Shown: positions 16,787 to 25,637, numbered from the stretch's first letter. The stretch: 64,000 nucleotides of DNA from Xanthomonas sp. XNM01 (GCF_014851915.1 NZ_JACVAP010000001.1:1567844-1631843), one strand, 5' to 3'. Notes: a model not told the origin generated them from the letters alone. Program-made: numbers and translations.

Positions 16787-17658
16787 GGCCAGTCCACGCT
16801 GCCGCGGATCACCGGTTGCACCGCACCGCCGATCCAGACCTCGTCGACCGCGCGCACCAGCAGCTCCACGCGGCCGTCGCGACCGAGCTCGCGCCCCTGG
16901 CTGGCCAGGTAGCGGCCATCCCGCCCGGGCAGGCGGCCGGCGTCGGCCAGCCGCGCCGCGATCAGCGCATTGGCGCTGCCGGTCACCGGATCCTCGGGCA
17001 CGTTGGCCGCATCGCCCGGGCAGAACGCGCGCACCACCAGCGCGTGGCCGTCGCGGTCCTCGCGCGCGTACACGGCCACGCCGGTGGCGCCGGTGGCATC
17101 GGTCCAGGCGGCGATCGCGGCGAAGTCCGGCTGCAGCGACCGGACCTGCGCGGCCTCCGTCGCCTCCACCAGCCACCACGACGGACCGTTGTTCCACAGT
17201 TCGACCGGGCAGTGCGGATCGGCGATCGCCTGCAGCGCGGCCGGGACATCGCCAGGCACCGCGGCGATCCGGCGCGCGGCCGGGCTGCGCAGCGCGATCC
17301 GGCGGCCACGGCCATCGTCCTGCACGCGCACCGGCAGCAGCCCGGCCGCGCACTGCTGGACCAGGCCACCGTCGCGCGGCTGCAGTCCGAGGCACTCGAC
17401 CGCGGCCCAGGCCGCACCGACGCTGGGATGCCCGGCGAACGGCAGTTCGCTGCCGGGCGTGAAGATCCGCACGTGGTAGTCCGCCCCCGCTGCGTCCGGC
17501 GGCAGGAAGAACACCGTCTCCGACAGGTTCAGCCAGGCGGCGAGCGCCTGCATCGACGCCGTGTCCAGTCCATCGCTGTCGAGCACGACCCCGAGCGGAT
17601 TGCCGCTGCCGCGGGTGTCGGCGAAGACATCGAGCTGCAGATAGCGACGGATGCTCAT
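16783..17658 (-). CDS. PhzF-family isomerase/epimerase
   Basis: This 291-residue cytosolic protein has the diaminopimelate-epimerase-like double-hotdog fold. Family marks are LQLDVFADTRGSGNPLGVV at the N-terminus, the catalytic-type Glu in NLSETVFFLPP, the FTPGSELPFAGHPSVGAAW segment, and CPGDAANVPEDPVTGSAN near residue 220. Most PhzF homologues outside phenazine clusters have no known substrate, and no phenazine genes are nearby. It stands alone and converges on a small secreted-protein gene. Confidence 0.92.
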   Translation of the reverse strand: MSIRRYLQLDVFADTRGSGNPLGVVLDSDGLDTASMQALAAWLNLSETVFFLPPDAAGADYHVRIFTPGSELPFAGHPSVGAAWAAVECLGLQPRDGGLVQQCAAGLLPVRVQDDGRGRRIALRSPAARRIAAVPGDVPAALQAIADPHCPVELWNNGPSWWLVEATEAAQVRSLQPDFAAIAAWTDATGATGVAVYAREDRDGHALVVRAFCPGDAANVPEDPVTGSANALIAARLADAGRLPGRDGRYLASQGRELGRDGRVELLVRAVDEVWIGGAVQPVIRGSVDWP

Positions 17659-17898
17659 GTGGGGGCCTTGGATGGACTGCGCTGCATCCTACCGACCGCG
17701 GGCGGTCACCGGCGGTGATCGTGTTGCGTGACGCGTCACGGCGACGCTCCGACGACGGACAGGCGCCCCGCAGGCCCTGTCCGGCACCGGTTCGCCCGCT
17801 TGTGCAGCACCGGCCAGGCAGAAACGAATGCCGGAAATCACCGGGACATCAAATCACCGGGGCATCCGGCCCGATCCACACACCCGGTCCGCGCCGGA

Positions 17899-18909
17899 TC
17901 AGCGGATGCCGGGCGGTGTGCCCGCCGGCGGTGGCTCGATCGGCGGTTCCTTCCGCTGCCGCCAGGACGCGACCAGCGGATCGTCGCGCAGCGGGGCGAA
18001 CAGCGGCGCGCCCAGTTCGATCCCGGCCAGCGTCGGATTGAGGCCATGCAGCACGCCCAGGCAGTCGCGTGCGAGCGCGGTATCGCCTTCGCGCATCGCC
18101 AGCCGCGCCGCGCGCGCCCAGGTGCGGTCCCAGCCGTCGGCCAGCGCCAGCGCCTCGCTCACCGCGCGCCGACCGGCATCGGCGTGGCCGGCGGCATAGA
18201 GCCGCTCGGCCCGTGCAACCGCGCTGCGCGACAGCCGCATCCGGTACAGCCGGCCCAGGCGCGCGACCGCGTCGACGTCGGCATCCACGCGCAGGTCGAC
18301 GTCGTTCCAGCCGCCGGCCCGCGTGCGCACCAGCAGCGCCGCCGACAGCTGGCCGCCGCGCTGACCACCGGCCAGTTGGCCGGCGTCCAGTGCGGCGAGC
18401 AGGCGCCCGGCCAGCGGGCCCTCCGTGGCCGCGAACGCCACGTGCATCGCCTCCAGCACCTCCGGCCCGACCAGGCCGTTGCCCTGCACGCTGGTGCCAC
18501 CATCGCCCGACGCGCCCGCCCAGTGCGATCGCGCCGCGGTCGCGCCGGTGTACTGGGCATTGCGCCCGCGCGCATCGACCAGCCCGACCTGGCGCTCGGC
18601 GATGCCGCCGTCCTCGTCGCCGGCGTCTTCGTCCAGCAGCGTGCGCAGCGCCTGCGCGGGACTGCGACCGGACGCCAACAGGTCCAGGCCGCGCGGCCCG
18701 TGCGCGAGCCTGGTCTCGAACTGGCTGGCCAGGGCGCCGACGCCAGCCCGGGCCCACGGCACCGAGGCGCCGACCGCCAGATTGTGGGTGGCGACCGCAA
18801 CCCCGCAATCGCCGCCGGCGTCGCAAGCGGCGATCGAGAACGTGGCGTGCGCGGGCACGCAGACCGCGGCGAGCAGCCAGGCGGCACAGCAACGGATGGA
18901 CATGGACAT
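17899..18909 (-). CDS. Exported DUF1028 protein (Ntn-hydrolase-like)
   Basis: This 336-residue protein has a signal peptide (CCAAWLLAAVCVPAHA) followed at once by TFSIAACDAGGDCGVAVAT, the DUF1028 opening. Later segments typical of the family are GLVDARGRNAQYTG, QGNGLVGPEVL and WNDVDLRVD. Cleavage after AHA would leave Thr as the first residue, as Ntn hydrolases need for catalysis. The C-terminal third is helical, with repeat-like AEGLYAAGHADAGRRAVSEAL-type pairs. The reaction is not known; an amidase role in the periplasm is inference. Confidence 0.88.
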   Translation of the reverse strand: MSMSIRCCAAWLLAAVCVPAHATFSIAACDAGGDCGVAVATHNLAVGASVPWARAGVGALASQFETRLAHGPRGLDLLASGRSPAQALRTLLDEDAGDEDGGIAERQVGLVDARGRNAQYTGATAARSHWAGASGDGGTSVQGNGLVGPEVLEAMHVAFAATEGPLAGRLLAALDAGQLAGGQRGGQLSAALLVRTRAGGWNDVDLRVDADVDAVARLGRLYRMRLSRSAVARAERLYAAGHADAGRRAVSEALALADGWDRTWARAARLAMREGDTALARDCLGVLHGLNPTLAGIELGAPLFAPLRDDPLVASWRQRKEPPIEPPPAGTPPGIR

Positions 18910-19025
18910 GGCATGCACCTGCGGCGCGGACGGAAATCCGTTGGATGCACCTGGCGGCACCAGGGTTGGAGGCACGTCCGAGCGCAGGCGCCTGCATTGC
19001 GGGCCGCGCGGGCCGCCGAGCCCCG

Positions 19026-19520
19026 ATGGCCGCGCCCACCACCCCCTATCCGGCCGATGCCGATGCCTGCCGCGCGGTGACCCGCGACATCCTGGTCCGC
19101 GCGGCCGGCGCGCGCAGGTGTCGCTGCCCCAGATCGTCAACCAGTGGCTGCGCACTTCGCCCGCGCGCGTCATACGCGCACTGCGGATCCAAGGCCGCTA
19201 CGACGCCGCCGACGACGCGATGGGCGGGGGCCGGGCGGACGATCGGGCCGGGCGATCTCGTCGTCACCCGGGACATCCCGCTGGCCGCACGCGCGCTCGC
19301 ATGCGGCGCAGAGGCGATCGATCAACGCGACGTGTGCTTCAGCGCAGGCACCATCGCCGGGCGCCCGTCGATGCGGAACTGCATGAAGGAGCTGCGCGGC
19401 GCGAGGATGCAGACCGGCGGCCCGCCGGCACTGCATGCGCGCGACCGGCAGGCCTTCGCTGCGCGGCTCGGTGCCTTGCCAGCACGCCGCCGCCAGCCTG
19501 CGACGGCCGCTCCCGCGACA
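19026..19520 (+). pseudogene. DUF188/YaiI-family gene broken by two compensating frameshifts
   Basis: The DNA encodes a YaiI/YqxD (UPF0178) protein in three pieces. The N-terminus (ADADACRAVTRDILVRAA) is in frame with the ATG at 19026. The middle (VNQWLRTSPARVIRALRIQG, about 19118-19220) is one frame over. The C-terminus (GPGDLVVTRDIPLAARALA to GGPPALHARDRQAFAARL, about 19240-19472) is back in the first frame. A base seems lost near 19108 and gained in the G-rich run near 19222-19235. The normal stop is also missing: the frame runs on to 19727 over an antisense gene. The first motif is also eroded (PADADACR rather than VDADACP). It is decaying, unless the shifts are sequencing errors. Confidence 0.82.
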
Positions 19521-19547
19521 TGCGCCCCATGTCCGTGCGTGCGCCGC

Positions 19548-20096
19548 TCAGTACGCCAGCCGGTATTCGCAGCCGACCAGGGTGCTGCCCGGATGGCTGG
19601 TGAGGGTGCTGGCGGTCTGCACGACCTGCACCGACACGCCATCGCCGAGCGCATCGCGACGCACGTCGCGCACGCGGATATGGCCGGTCATCGGCAATGC
19701 GCTCGGCGCCAGCGCCAGCTGCCGTGACAGCGCCTCGAGCTGCTCGCCCTCGAGCACCGCCAGCAGCCCCTGGCCGGCCATCACGATGCGGTCGCTGGTC
19801 TGGCCGAACAGCGCGAACGGCTGCGGTGCGGCGAGTTCGACGATGAATGGGTTGTCGCCCTCGATCCGGCGCCAGCCGTCCAGCGCCGTCGGCAGCTCGG
19901 CATCGCCATCGAGCGCCATCAGCGCATCGGCAACGCGCATGAACTGCGCGCGCCCGGCCTCGCAGGACAGCACCTGCACCAGGTCGGCCTGCAGCCCGGC
20001 GGCATCGGCGTACACCGCGTCGCTGGCCTGCACGATGGGAGCGGTCGCGGCCGCGACGGCGAATGCAAACGGGAACACGACGCAGCGCATCGACAT
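19548..20096 (-). CDS. Exported hypothetical protein
   Basis: This 182-residue protein has a signal peptide (MRCVVFPFAFAVAAATAPIVQASD) and a mature part of about 155 residues with two cysteines (LSCEAGRAQF and LVGCEYRLAY). Strand-like segments (SDRIVMAGQGLLAVLEGE, SVQVVQTASTLTSHPG) suggest a small periplasmic beta domain. The ATG at 20090 is an alternative start. I do not recognise the family. It lies antisense to the run-off tail of the broken DUF188 gene. Confidence 0.75.
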   Translation of the reverse strand: MSMRCVVFPFAFAVAAATAPIVQASDAVYADAAGLQADLVQVLSCEAGRAQFMRVADALMALDGDAELPTALDGWRRIEGDNPFIVELAAPQPFALFGQTSDRIVMAGQGLLAVLEGEQLEALSRQLALAPSALPMTGHIRVRDVRRDALGDGVSVQVVQTASTLTSHPGSTLVGCEYRLAY

Positions 20097-20206
20097 GGGA
20101 AGGCACCACCGCGACAGATGAACGGGCAGCCATTCTATGCACCGCACGCCCCACGGCGCCCGGCTCCGCTCTTCAAAGCCGTGGACGCAGCTCCCATACT
20201 TCCGCG

Positions 20207-22126
20207 ATGGCTGTCCCCTACTACCTGCCGCTGACGCGCAAGACGCTGTCCGATTTCCTCAACGCCGGCACGATCCCCGCGCTGCCGGTGGAACGCGCCG
20301 CGCTGTTCGCCGCGCTGCTGCGGCTGGAAGGCAAGGCAGGCAGCGCCGGGCTGGGCATGCTGCTGTCGCAGGCGATGGCGCTGTTCGCTGCCGATCCGGA
20401 CGCCGGTGCCGCCACCCTGCGCGACGCGCGCGCGGCGCTCGCCGGGGGCGACACCGCGGACCTGGTCGCGCGCCTGGCCGACCATGGCCTGCTGCTGGCC
20501 TCGGCCGAGCAGATGGCCGGCGACGCCTGGTCCGATGGCGACGGCCGCTACAGCGATCACTTCCAGACCGCGTGCCGCGCGATCCTGTCCGACTACACGG
20601 TCGAGTTTCCCGCCGACGGTGCATCGCCCGATGCCGGTCCGGACGGCGACCTGGCCGTCCGCGTGCGTACCGCGCTGCGCGGCACCCGCGACCAGGAGGT
20701 CGCCGCGCGCGTGATCGCCGCAGGCGCGGGCGAACACATCGCCATCGACGCCTATGCCGGCACCGGCAAGACCTTCCTGGTGCATGCGCTGGACCAGGCA
20801 TTGAACGGTGGCTTCACCTACATCGCGCCGACCCGCGCCCACCTGCACGGATTCCGCCGCCATGCCGGTGCCGCCGCGGACAGCGGCCTGCGCACGCTCA
20901 CCGTGTGGGAACTCGGCCACGCGCTGGCGCGCGACCACGCCAAGGCCAGCGGACTCGCGCAGGCACCACGCGTGGTGCCGTCCGGCTATCCGCCCGAGCG
21001 CCAGGCCGAGGTCGCCGGCATCGCCGCCGCCGGGCGGCTGTCGCCGGCAGCGGTGCTGCGGCTGGCACGGAAGGGACTCGATGCCTGGTGCCAGACCGCC
21101 GATCCGGCCCTGGAGGCATCGCATTTCCGTCGCGTGCGGCTGCCCGACGAGGTGCCGGCCGCCCTGCTGGTCGCCGCCGGCCTGCGCCTGTGGCGGGCGA
21201 TGTTCCAGCCACAGCCGCTGCCGGGCCACGTGTTCGACGTCAGCCTGGACCACCTGGCCAAGTGGCTGGTGCTGGCCGATGCGCGGATCGCGCTGCGATA
21301 CGGCACCCTGCTGGTGGACGAAGCGCACGACCTGTCGCACGCATGGCGGCGCCTGTTCGACACCTATCCCGGCGGCCACGTGCTGATGGGCGATCCCCAC
21401 CAGCGCCTGCGCGGCCGCATGCCGCGCAGCGCGCAGGCCAAGCAGCTGACGATGGGCACCTCGCTGCGCACCGGCGTCGGCGCGGAGCGGCTGATCGAAC
21501 ACACCCTGCAGCTGGCGCCGGAGCGCGGCATCCAAGTGTCGTTCCTCGCCAGCGGCGACCACATCACCCGACGCAGGCACTACGCCGCGGCAGCCGATCT
21601 GCCCGGCACGGGGCTGCGCCTGTACGGCAACGAGTGGGCGCTGCTGGAAGCCGGCCTGCGGCTGAAGGATGCCGGCGCGCGCTACGCCTTCCTGCCGGCC
21701 AGCCGGATCTGGCTGGAGCGCAGCGTGCGCCGCGGCCTGGCCCTGCACCGCGGCGACCGGCTCGGCCCGGGCGAACGGGTCAGCGGCTGCAGCGACTGGG
21801 CGCAGCTGGGCGCGCGGCTCGAACGCCAGGGCCTGCAGCGGATCATCCGGCTGTTCGAACGCGGCTTCGAGGAGCGCGACCTGCTGGCGCTGTTTGCCGC
21901 GGCCGTCGACGAGACCGGCGCGGACCTGCTGCTGGGCCTGCTCGACCACGCCAAGAACCTGGAATCGGCCGTGGTGGCGATGGCGCCGTGCTGCTTCGAG
22001 GATGCCGCCGAGCTGCGCGGATTCCAGCCGGTGCATGCGGCCTATCTGGCGATGACCCGGGCGCGGCACGAGCTGTGGGTGCCGGGCGATGTCGGCGAAC
22101 GGCTCGGCGCGATCGCCGGCAGCTGA
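20207..22126 (+). CDS. Divergent SF1 (UvrD-like) helicase/ATPase
   Basis: This 639-residue protein has superfamily-1 helicase motifs in order: Walker A AYAGTGKTF near residue 182, motif Ia TYIAPTRAHLHGF, Walker B LLVDEAHDLSHAW near 370, motif III MGDPHQRL near 394, and motif VI AYLAMTRARHELWV near 616. The first 150 residues form a separate helical region unlike UvrD, Rep or PcrA, and no nuclease motif is visible. The accessory subdomains are shorter than in true UvrD proteins. It may be a DNA- or RNA-handling ATPase. It stands alone, seven bases before the stop of the convergent EAL gene. Confidence 0.82.
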   Translation: MAVPYYLPLTRKTLSDFLNAGTIPALPVERAALFAALLRLEGKAGSAGLGMLLSQAMALFAADPDAGAATLRDARAALAGGDTADLVARLADHGLLLASAEQMAGDAWSDGDGRYSDHFQTACRAILSDYTVEFPADGASPDAGPDGDLAVRVRTALRGTRDQEVAARVIAAGAGEHIAIDAYAGTGKTFLVHALDQALNGGFTYIAPTRAHLHGFRRHAGAAADSGLRTLTVWELGHALARDHAKASGLAQAPRVVPSGYPPERQAEVAGIAAAGRLSPAAVLRLARKGLDAWCQTADPALEASHFRRVRLPDEVPAALLVAAGLRLWRAMFQPQPLPGHVFDVSLDHLAKWLVLADARIALRYGTLLVDEAHDLSHAWRRLFDTYPGGHVLMGDPHQRLRGRMPRSAQAKQLTMGTSLRTGVGAERLIEHTLQLAPERGIQVSFLASGDHITRRRHYAAAADLPGTGLRLYGNEWALLEAGLRLKDAGARYAFLPASRIWLERSVRRGLALHRGDRLGPGERVSGCSDWAQLGARLERQGLQRIIRLFERGFEERDLLALFAAAVDETGADLLLGLLDHAKNLESAVVAMAPCCFEDAAELRGFQPVHAAYLAMTRARHELWVPGDVGERLGAIAGS

Positions 22127-22132
22127 GCCGGC

Positions 22133-23506
22133 TCAGCCCGGGTCGCCGCCGTCGCGCCCGGGCATCGCCGCGAGCTGGCGCTCGAACGTGTCGACCGGCA
22201 CCGGCCGGCCGAACAGATAGCCCTGGAACAGGCCGCAGCCCTGCGCCTGCAGGAACCGGTGCTGGGCCGGGTCCTCGATGCCCTCCGCGATCACGTCCAC
22301 GCCCAGGTCGCGGCCGAGCTGCAGCAGGGTGCGCGCGATGCTGGCCGCCTGCGCGTCGTGGGGAATCTCGGCGACGAAGGTCCGGTCGATCTTCAGTTCG
22401 GCCAGCGGCATGCGCCGCAGATAGGACAACGAGGAGTAGCCGGTGCCGAAGTCGTCCAGCGACAGGCGCACGCCCGCGTCGGCCAGCGCCCGCATCTTGG
22501 CCACCGCATCGGCCATGTCCCCCAGCAGCACGCTCTCGGTCAGTTCCAGGGTCAGCTGCGACGCCGGCACCCCGCTGCGACGCAGCGCCTCCAGGACCTG
22601 GCCGACGAACTCCGGCTGCTGCAGCTGCAGGCCGCTGACGTTGACCGACAGCCGCAGGTGGGCCAGCTCCGGTCGCTGCTGCCAGGCCTGCAGGCGTTCG
22701 CAGGCGCTGGCCAGCACCCATTGCCCGAGCGGCAGGATGAAGCCGGTTTCCTCGGCCGCCTGGATGAAGCCATCCGGCGCGACCAGGCCACGCCCGGGGT
22801 CGCGCCAGCGCAGCAGCGCTTCGGCGCCGACCACCATGCCGGTCGCATCGATCTGCGGCTGGTAGAACAGTTCGAAACGCCGCTCGGCCAGCGCGTCGCG
22901 CAGCGCCCGGTGCAGGGCCCGGTTGGCCGCACTCTGGCTCTCCTCCAGGTGCAGCACCACCAGCAGGCTGGCGACCACGCTGACCAGGTTCACCCAGATG
23001 CCCACCCGGCGCACGCCGTCCTTGATCGCGAAGTCGCCCGGCACCCCCTCGGGCATCGCCGCGAACACCACGAACGCAGCCAGGAACAGGCCGATGCAGC
23101 CAAAGCGCAGCCAGGCCGGCTCGGCGCGGAACACGTGGTGCGCGCAGGCCGCCAGCACCAGCAGGAACAGGTGGGTGGAACGCGGAATCGCCGCGGTCTG
23201 CACGTCCAGCAGCGCCGAGAACAGGCAGACGTAGACGAACAGCCCGATGAAGGCCATCCACGACGCGGCGCGCCCATGTCCGTGCCGTGCGGTCACGATC
23301 ACCGCCACGCCCAGCAGCGCCAGCAGCAGTTCGGCCAGCGCCACCACCACCGCACCGCGCCAGGCGAAAAACGCCCCCCAGGCCAGCCCCAGGACCAGCA
23401 TGATCGTTCCGGTGGCCAGCAGCAGAAGGCACGCACGCCGGCTGCGCCGCGATGCGTCGGCATCGTTTGGCCGGCTGGCCCGCACCGTTCTGCCGGTCCC
23501 GCTCAT
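22133..23506 (-). CDS. Membrane-anchored EAL-domain c-di-GMP phosphodiesterase
   Basis: This 457-residue protein has about six membrane helices in the first 185 residues, a short linker, and an EAL domain (about 205-450). The catalytic set looks complete: EALLRW for the name motif, NVSGLQLQ, ELTES, DDFGTGYSSLSYL with the metal aspartates, KIDRTFV, and AEGIED. It should hydrolyse cyclic di-GMP to pGpG at the inner membrane. There is no GGDEF domain in the protein; a PAS-GGDEF cyclase lies about 31 kb downstream. The N-terminal membrane part (a possible sensor) is not a recognised named domain. Confidence 0.92.
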   Translation of the reverse strand: MSGTGRTVRASRPNDADASRRSRRACLLLLATGTIMLVLGLAWGAFFAWRGAVVVALAELLLALLGVAVIVTARHGHGRAASWMAFIGLFVYVCLFSALLDVQTAAIPRSTHLFLLVLAACAHHVFRAEPAWLRFGCIGLFLAAFVVFAAMPEGVPGDFAIKDGVRRVGIWVNLVSVVASLLVVLHLEESQSAANRALHRALRDALAERRFELFYQPQIDATGMVVGAEALLRWRDPGRGLVAPDGFIQAAEETGFILPLGQWVLASACERLQAWQQRPELAHLRLSVNVSGLQLQQPEFVGQVLEALRRSGVPASQLTLELTESVLLGDMADAVAKMRALADAGVRLSLDDFGTGYSSLSYLRRMPLAELKIDRTFVAEIPHDAQAASIARTLLQLGRDLGVDVIAEGIEDPAQHRFLQAQGCGLFQGYLFGRPVPVDTFERQLAAMPGRDGGDPG

Positions 23507-23964
23507 GGTCGTCCGTCCCCTCCGCCCCGACGCGCATGCTACGCCGCCCACCGGGGACAGCGCAGCCGCCGCGCGGAGCTCCGCCATCCAAAGCTTCTCA
23601 CCATGCAGTGAGACGCAAAGATGCCGCGCCTTGTGTTTGTCGCGGGCCGCCCCAAGATAGGGGCAGGCCAGCGCATCGAGCGCGCGGCACCCGTCGCGTC
23701 CGGCCCCCCGTGCCGGCGCCCCTCATCCCGCACCCTGGCGGACCGCAGGTCGTCACGACCGGCTCGCCCTCCAGACGCGCCACGCTCCACGCGCCGCACC
23801 GCCCCGTCACGGGCCGGATCGACCGCAGCGCGACATCCCGGGCGGCAGCTTGGTCCGCCCTGCACTTCCGCCACGTCGGCCGGGGCCGCCGTGGTGCTTC
23901 CTGCCACTGGCCCGCTGTCCGCCATGTGGCGTCCCCCCGGCTCCAGAACGAGGAGAACGACGCA
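23507..23964. other. Intergenic region between EAL gene and small basic protein
   Basis: This 458-base stretch should hold the divergent promoters. Open frames are shadow-like (Arg/Pro/Ser-rich). Just before 23965 a GAGGAGAA ribosome site is clear. I see no terminator or RNA structure. Confidence 0.5.
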
Positions 23965-24156
23965 ATGTCCAGCCGCAAGTCCACCCAGCGCAGTTCCGCC
24001 GCCAGCAAGGCCGTCGGCGTGTTGACCAGCGATCAGATCAACCGCGACCTCGCCGCGTTCCGCAAGGCCGGCGGGCGGATCGAAGTGCTCGGCAATACCC
24101 GCGTGTTGACACGGGTGGACGAACCCGCGAAGAAAGGCGGCAAGGGCGGCGCCTGA
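23965..24156 (+). CDS. Small basic protein of unknown function (63 aa)
   Basis: This 63-residue protein begins with a Ser/Lys/Arg-rich segment (MSSRKSTQRSSAASKA), continues with a compact region (LTSDQINRDLAAFRKAGGRIEVLGN) and ends in a Lys/Gly tail (AKKGGKGGA). A GAGGAGAA site stands seven bases before the ATG. It might bind nucleic acid, by composition only. A second tiny lysine-rich gene follows after 48 bases, so the two may be co-transcribed. Confidence 0.7.
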   Translation: MSSRKSTQRSSAASKAVGVLTSDQINRDLAAFRKAGGRIEVLGNTRVLTRVDEPAKKGGKGGA

Positions 24157-24204
24157 TTCCGACCTGCGCCCTGTCCGGGGCGTGCACATCCTCAAGGAGA
24201 CCCG

Positions 24205-24342
24205 ATGGCCAAGCCAAACTATTCCTTCGAAAAACGCCAGCGCGAGCTGGCCAAGAAGAAGAAGAAGGACGAGAAGGACGCCAAGAAGCGCGCCGAGCGC
24301 GATGCGGCACGCGGCACTGCCGCTCCGGCCGAACTCGAGTAA
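24205..24342 (+). CDS. Tiny lysine-rich charged protein (45 aa)
   Basis: This 45-residue protein opens MAKPNYSFEKRQRELAKKK and is nearly all Lys, Arg, Glu, Asp and Ala, predicted as one long charged helix. An AAGGAGA site lies five bases before the ATG. Small proteins with this FEKRQRELAKKKKK opening occur in many proteobacteria, as I recall, without known function; ribosome or nucleic-acid association is a guess from charge. It follows the 63-residue basic protein. Confidence 0.75.
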   Translation: MAKPNYSFEKRQRELAKKKKKDEKDAKKRAERDAARGTAAPAELE

Positions 24343-24530
24343 CGCGCCCCACTGAAGAAGCGCCATCGACCTGCGGGCCGATGACCGCGCCCTTCCGACG
24401 CCGACCCGGCGAGCGACGGCCCCAGGGCCGCCGCGCCGGGTCGACCTGTTGCATGCAGGCCGCTGGTGCGGTGAATCCGTCCCTCACCCGGCCGCAGCTA
24501 GCCTGAGCGCCCTTTCCAGGACGTCAGGCC

Positions 24531-25589
24531 ATGGGCAAACGCACCGGCTCCGCTGCACGCGACGACCGCGGCAACCACGATGCAGTCCGGCTGCCCGGTC
24601 TGTCGATCGACAACTACAACCTCGCCATCCGCGATCCGGACGGCGACGGGTTTCTGGGCGACCGCGCCAGCCAGACCGCATTCCGCGAACTGCTCGATAC
24701 CGCGCGCGCCCACCACCGCACCGGCAAGGATCCGTTCGGCAAGCGCACGCCGGCGCGCGAGCTGGGCAAGAAGGCGATCGACCTGGTGCTGATCGGCGGC
24801 GACCCGGATGCCGCGCATCTGGTGCACCTGGCCGTCGAGGAGTACGCGCGGCGCCTGTTCCACGTGGTCCAGGTGTTCCTGGCCCAGCCCGAGTGGGAAG
24901 GTGTGGAGCGCATCGTGCTCGGCGGCGGCTTCCCGGACAACGAGGCCGGCGGGCTGGCGATCCGCCGCGCGATCCGCCTGCTCAAGCTCGCCAGGACCGG
25001 CGTGGACCTGTACACCCTGCGCCACCACGCCGACGAAGGCGGGCTGCTCGGCTGGGTGCCGCTGCTGCCCGAACCGGTGCATGCCCACGAGGCGTTCCTG
25101 GCGGTCGACGTGGGCGGCACCAACATCCGCTGCGGCATCGTCCAGCACCGCATCGACAAGGACGCCGATGGCGCCAAGGCGCGCGTCCTGGAGCGGCTGC
25201 AATGGCGCCACGCCGACGATGAGCCCGACCGCGGCGAGGCGATCACGCGCCTGGCGGCGATGCTCAATGGACTGATCGCGCAGGCGCGCACGCTCGGCAT
25301 CTCGCTGGCGCCCTTCATCGGCATCGCCTGCCCCGGCCGCATCGAGGCAGACGGCAGCATCCCGCAGGGCGCGCAGAACCTGCCAGGCGACTGGGAATCG
25401 CCGTTCAACCTGCCTGCGGCGCTGGCCGAACGCCTGGATCCGATCGGCCGTCGCCGGCCGCGCGTGGTCATGCACAACGACGCTGTCGTGCAGGGACTCA
25501 GCGAGCGTACCCGCATGCACAAGGCGGGACGCTGGGCGGTGCTGACCATCGGCACCGGGCTGGGCAACGCCAGCTACAGCAACCGCTGA
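24531..25589 (+). CDS. ROK-family sugar kinase-like protein, apparently circularly permuted
   Basis: This 352-residue protein has all the main ROK kinase motifs in an unusual order. The phosphate motif AVDVGGTNIRCGIV starts only at residue 191, then come IGIACPGRIE (264-272), the catalytic-type Asn-Asp in MHNDAVVQG (314-322), and the adenosine motif TIGTGLGNAS (339-348). The protein then ends, where ordinary ROK proteins continue for 150 residues. That missing C-terminal half seems to sit at the front: ARELGKKAIDLVLIGG, a helical AVEEYARRLFHVVQVFLA, and ERIVLGGGFPDN (126-137). ROK enzymes phosphorylate glucose or related sugars with ATP. The zinc motif (CxCGxxGC) is absent. The start follows conserved spacing but has no strong ribosome site. 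Confidence 0.85.
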   Translation: MGKRTGSAARDDRGNHDAVRLPGLSIDNYNLAIRDPDGDGFLGDRASQTAFRELLDTARAHHRTGKDPFGKRTPARELGKKAIDLVLIGGDPDAAHLVHLAVEEYARRLFHVVQVFLAQPEWEGVERIVLGGGFPDNEAGGLAIRRAIRLLKLARTGVDLYTLRHHADEGGLLGWVPLLPEPVHAHEAFLAVDVGGTNIRCGIVQHRIDKDADGAKARVLERLQWRHADDEPDRGEAITRLAAMLNGLIAQARTLGISLAPFIGIACPGRIEADGSIPQGAQNLPGDWESPFNLPAALAERLDPIGRRRPRVVMHNDAVVQGLSERTRMHKAGRWAVLTIGTGLGNASYSNR

Positions 25590-25604
25590 GCAGGCGCCCG
25601 CAGC

Positions 25605-25637
25605 GCGCCCGGTCCCGTTCGCAACGGAACCGGGCGC
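25605..25637. terminator. Bidirectional terminator between ROK and FKBP genes
   Basis: A 15-bp stem with one mismatch (25605-25619 with 25623-25637) closes a three-base loop, midway between convergent stops. No T-run is present. Confidence 0.6.

Noticed and set aside
16783..17658. Phenazine biosynthesis cluster
   Set aside because: Only a PhzF-like protein is present; no other phz genes nearby, and lone PhzF homologues are common.
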